The notes under the pieces are model-generated. The model saw only the letters and a list, made by a program, of their open reading frames with translations. It had not been told where the DNA came from and did not search any database. Below are positions 5,406 to 8,562 of a stretch of DNA of 8,562 nt, piece after piece (the stretch's first letter is position 1; every line of letters starts with the position of its first letter). Source of the DNA: an uncultured Clostridia bacterium. Lineage in GTDB: Bacteria > Bacillota > Clostridia > Christensenellales > Aristaeellaceae. Location: NCBI GenBank assembly GCA_934670175.1, contig CAKUOX010000083.1:1-8562 (forward strand), read 5' to 3'. The translations under genes and the position numbers were made by a program.

Positions 5406-6245
5406 TCAGATCACCTCCGATTTATGTCTGGTCACATGGCAGTTGATGTTCACGGCAACGGGAAGGCTGGCGATATGCGTGGCGAACTTTTCAATGTTCA
5501 CCGCCAGCGCCGTGGTCTTGCCGCCCAGTCCCTGCGGGCCAATGCCCTTGGCGTTGATCTTTTCCAGCAGCTCGCGCTCCAGATCCGCCCAGAATGGAGC
5601 GGCGTTGCGCACGTCGATATTGCGCACCAGCGCCTTCTTGGCCAGGAACGCCGCCTTGTCGAAGGTGCCGCCCACGCCGACGCCCACCACGATCGGCGGG
5701 CAGGGGTTCGGGCCCGCGTCCTCAACGACCTTGAGCACGAATTCCTTCACGCCCTCAATGCCGTCCGAGGGCTTGAGCATCTTGATCTGGCTCATGTTTT
5801 CGCTGCCCGCACCCTTCGGCGCCACGGTAATGCGCAGCTTGTCGCCGGGTACGATGTCATAATAGATCATTGCAGGCGTATTGTCGCGGGTATTCACGCG
5901 GTCAATGGGATCGCGCACCACGGATTTTCTCAGATAACCATCGGTGTAGCCCTGGCGCACGCCCTCGTTGATGGCCTCAGCCAGGTCGCCCTCTACATGC
6001 ACGTCCTGCCCGATCTCCACAAATACGCAGGCGAGGCCGGTATCCTGACAGATCGGCACTTCGTTTTCATTGGCGATTTCATAATTCTCAATAATACGAT
6101 CCAGTATGCCCTGCGCGCCCGGCCACGGCTCCTGCGCGCGGCATTCGGCGATGCGGCTCTGAACGTCGGCCGGAAGGTGGCAGTTCGCGTCGATGCACAG
6201 GCGGCGAACGGCCTTCGTCACTTCGCTGGCTTGAATGTTTCGCAT
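5406..6245 (-). CDS. Class I fumarase-type hydro-lyase, alpha (N-terminal, Fe-S) subunit
   Basis: This 279-residue protein is the large subunit of the split class I fumarase family. Three conserved cysteines expected to hold the [4Fe-4S] cluster are visible: PICQDTG (Cys66), NPCPPIVVGVGVGGTFD (Cys182) and NINCHVTRH (Cys269). Other family blocks are VVRDPIDRVNTRDNTPA (109-125) and APKGAGSENMSQIKML (142-157), the latter part of the substrate site. The enzyme reversibly hydrates fumarate to malate; relatives act on mesaconate or tartrate. The cluster is oxygen-labile, in keeping with an anaerobe. The start at 6245 has AGGAGGG (6253-6259) 7 nt upstream. It follows citF by 36 nt and precedes the beta gene by 1 nt. 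The pairing with a citrate/citramalate-lyase-type enzyme makes mesaconase a serious alternative to fumarase. Confidence 0.93.
   Translation of the reverse strand: MRNIQASEVTKAVRRLCIDANCHLPADVQSRIAECRAQEPWPGAQGILDRIIENYEIANENEVPICQDTGLACVFVEIGQDVHVEGDLAEAINEGVRQGYTDGYLRKSVVRDPIDRVNTRDNTPAMIYYDIVPGDKLRITVAPKGAGSENMSQIKMLKPSDGIEGVKEFVLKVVEDAGPNPCPPIVVGVGVGGTFDKAAFLAKKALVRNIDVRNAAPFWADLERELLEKINAKGIGPQGLGGKTTALAVNIEKFATHIASLPVAVNINCHVTRHKSEVI
5411..5418 (-). promoter_or_regulatory. Ribosome binding site of the hydratase beta subunit
   Basis: On the minus strand this reads GGAGGTGA, close to a perfect Shine-Dalgarno sequence, 6 nt before the ATG at 5404. It lies inside the last codons of the alpha gene and fixes the beta start. 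Confidence 0.8.
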
Positions 6246-6281
6246 GGTTTGTCCCTCCTGATTCTATTTTACATATTCGGC

Positions 6282-7688
6282 TCAAACGCCGCGTATCTCG
6301 TCTATTTGCGTGCCGTCGCGGTAGATCACGCGGCCCACCACGCGCCCGTCGCACGGCCGCGTCTCAGGCTTGCCGGTAATCCCTTCGGCAATTTCCTTCA
6401 ATTCGTGAATATCCACAATGTTCATGCCCGCGTCGCGCAGCCTGGCGGCAAGCTCCGGCCTGCGCGGGTTCACGGCGACGCCGCGCTGCGTGACCAGCAC
6501 GTCCACATCGCGTCCGGGCGTGGAAATGCAGCGCACATGGTCGGTCACGATCGGCAGGCGCGCACGGAACAGCGGCGCGATGATCATCGACAGCTTTGCG
6601 CCCGCTGCGGTATCGCTGTGGCCGCCGGAGCCGCCCATGATGATGCCGTTGGAATCGGTATGCACGTTGACGTTGAAATCGGTATCGATCTCTGTCGCAC
6701 CCAGGATCACCACGTCCAGCTGATCCACCACGGCGCTCGCCGCAGCAGGGCTGGCATACTGCATGGCGGAGATCTCCTGATGCGCGGGGTTGCTGCGGAT
6801 GGATTCCACGGCCTTCAGGTCGAAGCACTGCACGTCCATCAGCGCCCTGAAGCAGCCCGCGTTGAGCATGTCCACCAGATAGCCGGTAATGCCGCCGGAG
6901 GCGAACGAGCCCTTCACGCCGGTCTTAAGCATTTCATCCATCAGGAATTTGGCCGCGGCCAGCGATGCGCCGCCCGCGCCGGTCTGGAAGGAAAAGCCGT
7001 CCTTCAGGAGCCCCGAGTGCCGGATCACATCCACCGCCTGCCGCGCCATGATCAGGCCGACGGGATCGCGGGTGATCTTCGTAGTGCCGGATACGATGCC
7101 CTTGGGATCGCCGATGGCGGGCACCTGCACCACATAGTCCACATAAATTTCGGGAATCGACCAGCCGATCATCGGATAGGGCACGAGATTATCGGTGATC
7201 ACGACCACCTTTTTGGCGTACATCGCATCCGGAAAGGCATAGCCGAGGCTGCCGCAGGCAGACGGCCCGTACTTGCCGGAGCAGTTGCCCGCCGCATCAG
7301 CTGAGGGCGCGGCGATAAAGGCCACATCCACCGGCGTAATGCCCAGCTCGATGTCGCGCGGCCGGCCGCCGTGCGTGCGAAATTCCACCGGCTCATCCAG
7401 AATACCCGCGCAGATGCGGCGTCCAAGTCCGGCGGACATGTAATCCGTGTTGATTTTGCGCACCACATGGTTGGCGATGTGCTCCTCCAGCGGCGCAGCA
7501 TGAATATCAAATATGGAGCTGGCGTTGACCGTGAGCTCGCGGATGCCCATTTTTGCGATCTCGTCCATCACCATGTTCAGCGTATAATCGCCGTTGCGCA
7601 GGTGGTGGTGGAAGGATATGGACATACCGCTCCTGAGTCCGGACAATTCAATGGCCTCCCGCAGACTGTCGACGATCTTGTCGTTCAT
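6282..7688 (-). CDS. citF: Citrate lyase (or citramalate lyase) alpha subunit
   Basis: This 468-residue protein aligns along its length with CitF, the acyl-carrier transferase subunit that exchanges acetyl-ACP for citryl-ACP before cleavage. Matching blocks include GMSISFHHHLRNGDYTLNMV (21-40), GSLGYAFPDA (146-155), FQTGAGGASLAAAKFL (234-249), ATEIDTDFNVNV (331-342), GGSGGHSDTA (352-361) and GVAVNPRRPELAARL (403-417). From memory of E. coli CitF (about 510 residues), this protein lacks roughly the first 40-45 residues and begins at the SLREAIELSGL region. The start is well supported, because its ATG overlaps the citE stop as ATGA and a GGAAGGAGGG site (7696-7705) sits 7 nt upstream. It works in the cytoplasm with CitE and a CitD acyl carrier, which is not in this window. 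Citramalate lyase uses homologous subunits, so the substrate may be citramalate. Confidence 0.93.
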   Translation of the reverse strand: MNDKIVDSLREAIELSGLRSGMSISFHHHLRNGDYTLNMVMDEIAKMGIRELTVNASSIFDIHAAPLEEHIANHVVRKINTDYMSAGLGRRICAGILDEPVEFRTHGGRPRDIELGITPVDVAFIAAPSADAAGNCSGKYGPSACGSLGYAFPDAMYAKKVVVITDNLVPYPMIGWSIPEIYVDYVVQVPAIGDPKGIVSGTTKITRDPVGLIMARQAVDVIRHSGLLKDGFSFQTGAGGASLAAAKFLMDEMLKTGVKGSFASGGITGYLVDMLNAGCFRALMDVQCFDLKAVESIRSNPAHQEISAMQYASPAAASAVVDQLDVVILGATEIDTDFNVNVHTDSNGIIMGGSGGHSDTAAGAKLSMIIAPLFRARLPIVTDHVRCISTPGRDVDVLVTQRGVAVNPRRPELAARLRDAGMNIVDIHELKEIAEGITGKPETRPCDGRVVGRVIYRDGTQIDEIRGV

Positions 7689-8562
7689 TCTCCGTCCCTC
7701 CTTCCAAGTCCCAGCGCCTCGGCGGCGGCAATGGTCTGCTGCGCGCGCGCCACGATGGGCGCGTCGATCATTTTGCCGCGCAGCGCCACCGCGCCCTTCC
7801 CCTGCTCCTTACCGATACGAATGGCCTCCATGACCTCGTAGGCATAGTCGATCTCCGCCTCTCTCGGGCTGAATACCTCGTTGATCGCACCCACATGGCG
7901 CGGCGAAATGGCAGATTTGCCGGTAAAGCCCAGGCTCTTGGCCAGACGCGCATCGTCGTAGATGCCCTCATCGTCATTGACGTCGGTAAAGGGCGTATCG
8001 TACACATCTACGCCCGCGGCGCGCGCGGCGCACACCATGCGGCTGCGCGCATAGAAGATCTCGCTGCCCGCCTTCGTGCGCTTGCACTGAAGATCGGCGG
8101 TCAGATCCTCGCCGCCCAGAAAGATCGCCTTCACGCGCGGCGAAGCGGACGCGATCTGATAGGCGTTTTCAACGCCGAGCGCCGTCTCGATCAGCGGGAT
8201 CAGGCCGATGCCGCCCTGTGGCAGCCCGAGCCGCTGCTCGACCTCGGTCATATAGGCGTCTACCCGCCGCACGTCCTCGGCGCAGCCGGTTTTCGGCGGC
8301 ATAATCAGGCTGGGACGCACCGGCATAATGGCGTCCAGATCCTTCTTCCAAAAGGCGGTATCCGTGGAATTAATGCGCACGATCACCTCGCAGCGGCCAA
8401 AGCCCATGCGGCCGATGGAATTGCGCACCAGAATGCGCGCAGAATCCTTCTCACCAGGCGCTACCGCGTCCTCCAAATCCAGGATTACGGCGTCCGCGCC
8501 CAGAATTTCGCCGTTTACAATGATGTTGGGCGTATTGCCCGGCAAAAACAGCATAGAACGGC
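7685..8562 (-). CDS. citE: Citrate lyase (or citramalate lyase) beta subunit, 5' end cut by the window
   Basis: The CitE/HpcH aldolase family is clear: MLFLPGNTPN at the start, AVILDLEDAV (22-31), EVIVRINSTD (56-65), MPPKTG (85-90), LIPLIETALGVENA (118-131), FLGGEDLTADL (145-155) and GFTGKSAISPRHV (209-221), numbered from the ATG at 8554. The acidic residues in LIET and GGED are expected metal ligands of the TIM-barrel active site. This subunit cleaves citryl-ACP to acetyl-ACP and oxaloacetate (or citramalyl-ACP to acetyl-ACP and pyruvate). The codons before that ATG read Arg-Ser, matching the RRSMLFVPG opening of relatives, and no ribosome site is visible there. The true start is therefore probably just outside the window. 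The stop overlaps the citF ATG. The ~289 residues seen are nearly the whole protein. An acyl-carrier gene (citD) is expected upstream. Confidence 0.92.
   Translation of the reverse strand, partial: RSMLFLPGNTPNIIVNGEILGADAVILDLEDAVAPGEKDSARILVRNSIGRMGFGRCEVIVRINSTDTAFWKKDLDAIMPVRPSLIMPPKTGCAEDVRRVDAYMTEVEQRLGLPQGGIGLIPLIETALGVENAYQIASASPRVKAIFLGGEDLTADLQCKRTKAGSEIFYARSRMVCAARAAGVDVYDTPFTDVNDDEGIYDDARLAKSLGFTGKSAISPRHVGAINEVFSPREAEIDYAYEVMEAIRIGKEQGKGAVALRGKMIDAPIVARAQQTIAAAEALGLGRRDGE
7696..7705 (-). promoter_or_regulatory. Ribosome binding site of citF
   Basis: On the minus strand this reads GGAAGGAGGG and ends 7 nt before the ATG at 7688. It lies inside the end of citE. It supports the short N-terminus of CitF and translational coupling through the ATGA overlap. 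Confidence 0.75.

Noticed and set aside
5397..7304. 635-codon plus-strand open frame opposite citF and the hydratase alpha gene
   Set aside because: It is rich in His, Arg and Ala with no recognisable motif and lies antisense to two strongly recognised enzymes. This is a GC-rich shadow frame.

Overview
The window looks like chromosome of a GC-rich anaerobic Firmicute (Clostridia-type, probably gut or fermentative). This is inferred from strong GGAGG-type ribosome sites, the gene content (a two-subunit oxygen-sensitive class I fumarase-type hydratase, citrate-lyase-type subunits, a bacterial GH3 protein) and the codon bias. No gene fixes the genus. All eight genes I can support lie on the minus strand, so transcription runs from high to low coordinates. 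Long plus-strand open frames are antisense shadows.

Region 1 (8562 to about 3847) is a tightly packed five-gene run: citrate-lyase-type beta subunit (citE, 5' end cut by the window), alpha subunit (citF, ATGA overlap), class I fumarase-type hydratase alpha and beta subunits (1-nt gap), and a GntR-family regulator. Spacing of -4, 36, 1 and 28 nt suggests one operon. The obvious reading is citrate lyase plus fumarase. An attractive alternative is citramalate lyase plus mesaconase, two consecutive steps of the methylaspartate route of glutamate fermentation; sequence alone cannot decide.

Region 2 (3353 to 3846) is a 494-nt intergenic stretch. Its core (3494-3816) is a dense array of palindromes. 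Two nearly identical 34-nt hairpins bound it. Inside are a perfect 12-bp inverted repeat, two nested hairpins of identical geometry spaced 51 nt apart, and an 8-bp inverted repeat. It looks like a composite repeat or MITE-like element, or a structured RNA. A candidate promoter for the next gene lies at 3398-3427, just beyond its low-coordinate edge.

Region 3 (3352 to 1) is a second apparent operon: a small membrane protein of the isoprenylcysteine/phospholipid methyltransferase type, a GH3-superfamily acid-activating enzyme with divergent nucleotide-binding motifs, and the N-terminal part of a polytopic membrane sensor with a GAF domain whose output domain lies outside the window. An acyl-activating enzyme, a methyltransferase and a membrane sensor in one transcription unit raise the possibility of a small-molecule synthesis-and-sensing system. 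This is speculative, but it is the most promising candidate for an undescribed system here.
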